From Trujillonella endophytica (lineage in GTDB: Bacteria; Actinomycetota; Actinomycetes; Mycobacteriales; Geodermatophilaceae): 64,000 nt of DNA. The stretch's first letter is position 1; each line of letters begins with the position of its first letter. The position numbers and the translations under genes are program-made. Below are positions 63,857 to 64,000 of this stretch, piece by piece. The stretch lies in NCBI RefSeq assembly GCF_900110555.1, contig NZ_FOEE01000016.1, positions 1 through 64,000 on the forward strand. Reading direction: 5' to 3'. The notes beneath the pieces are model-generated. The model had not been told where the DNA came from, ran no database searches, and worked only from the letters and a program-made list of their open reading frames with translations.

Positions 63857-63873
63857 CGTGACCTCACGGTCAC
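63857..63873. promoter_or_regulatory. GTGACC-TCAC-GGTCAC palindrome upstream of GDSL operon
   Basis: Arms GTGACC and GGTCAC with a 4-bp spacer lie ~125 bp before the start of copy B and touch the stop of the upstream gene. It shares the GGTCACGATC core with the leader at 10411. A regulator site is possible but unproven. Confidence 0.35.
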
Positions 63874-64000
63874 ATGGCGCGATTCGGCGTCACCGGCCCG
63901 AAGGCGGCCAGCTCCTCCTCGCCGGTCCAGCCGAACCGGAACAGCGGGCGGTCCCAGGCCTCCGGCCACGCGACGACGGCCGCCTCGTGCTGCCGCAGGA
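63870..64000 (-). CDS. C-terminal end of an unrecognised gene (partial)
   Basis: The open frame enters from the right edge and ends at TGA 63870-63872. Visible residues include VAWPEAWDRPLFRFGWTGEE and GPVTPNRAM. It is soluble-looking, with Trp/Pro rich sequence. No family can be assigned from 42 residues. Confidence 0.5.
   Translation of the reverse strand, partial: LRQHEAAVVAWPEAWDRPLFRFGWTGEEELAAFGPVTPNRAM

Overview
The window is about 73-75% G+C and packed with GTG starts and 4-nt ATGA/GTGA overlaps. It looks like chromosome of a high-GC actinobacterium, most likely Geodermatophilaceae (Blastococcus, Geodermatophilus or Modestobacter type). Three things support this: LAYTG-type sorting signals, mycobacterial-style lipid, menaquinone and glucosylglycerate genes, and a formate dehydrogenase whose selenocysteine position is encoded by UAG, a recoding reported in that family.

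Layout. 1-250: tail of a transposase-like gene cut by the window edge. 308-8180: fatty-acid locus, with a TetR regulator and acyl-CoA oxidase/dehydrogenase on the minus strand, divergent from thiolase, FabG4-like reductase, HtdX-like MaoC dehydratase and a second acyl-CoA dehydrogenase. The order resembles M. tuberculosis Rv0241c-Rv0244c. 8458-12361: two tandem paralogous surface proteins with fibronectin-like regions and sortase signals, each with its own duplicated leader and terminator. 12507-15277: two unknown coupled genes. 15462-15549: tRNA-Ser. 15732-23176: housekeeping and signalling genes (protein phosphatase, SHOCT/PH protein, diguanylate cyclase, FAD reductase, hydrolase, LOG, Nudix, endonuclease-like). 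23262-29388: repeat-rich secreted protein, menB, two TetR genes, DUF5946, zinc alcohol dehydrogenase and HAD phosphatase.

29593-33236 is a two-gene operon: a phosphopantetheinyl transferase and a 988-residue protein fusing an acetoacetyl-CoA-synthetase-like domain, a carrier protein and a thioesterase. It faces a four-gene, fully overlapping minus-strand operon (metallo-beta-lactamase fold, DedA, membrane phosphodiesterase, GpgS; 33233-37921). 39641-45173 is the membrane formate dehydrogenase operon (catalytic subunit with in-frame UAG plus SECIS hairpin, Fe-S subunit, NrfD anchor).

45234-63736 is mostly cell-envelope and polysaccharide biology: two GDP-mannose-dehydratase-like genes, an O-acyltransferase with SGNH domain, a NagZ-like lipoprotein, SGNH proteins (one lacking the catalytic Ser), a PP2C phosphatase, an LCP ligase, UDP-glucose dehydrogenase, a polyprenyl glycosylphosphotransferase, a low-molecular-weight tyrosine phosphatase and two tandem GDSL lipoproteins. 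This looks like one flank of an exopolysaccharide locus. A partial gene runs off the right edge.

Two families of short intergenic palindromes are scattered through the window: five loci of an 18-nt unit GCAGAAGCGCGGAATTGC and two loci of a GATCATCGGC inverted repeat. No CRISPR array, rRNA or intact insertion sequence was seen. Only one gap exceeds 300 bases (10183-10558); it holds a terminator and the leader of the next gene.
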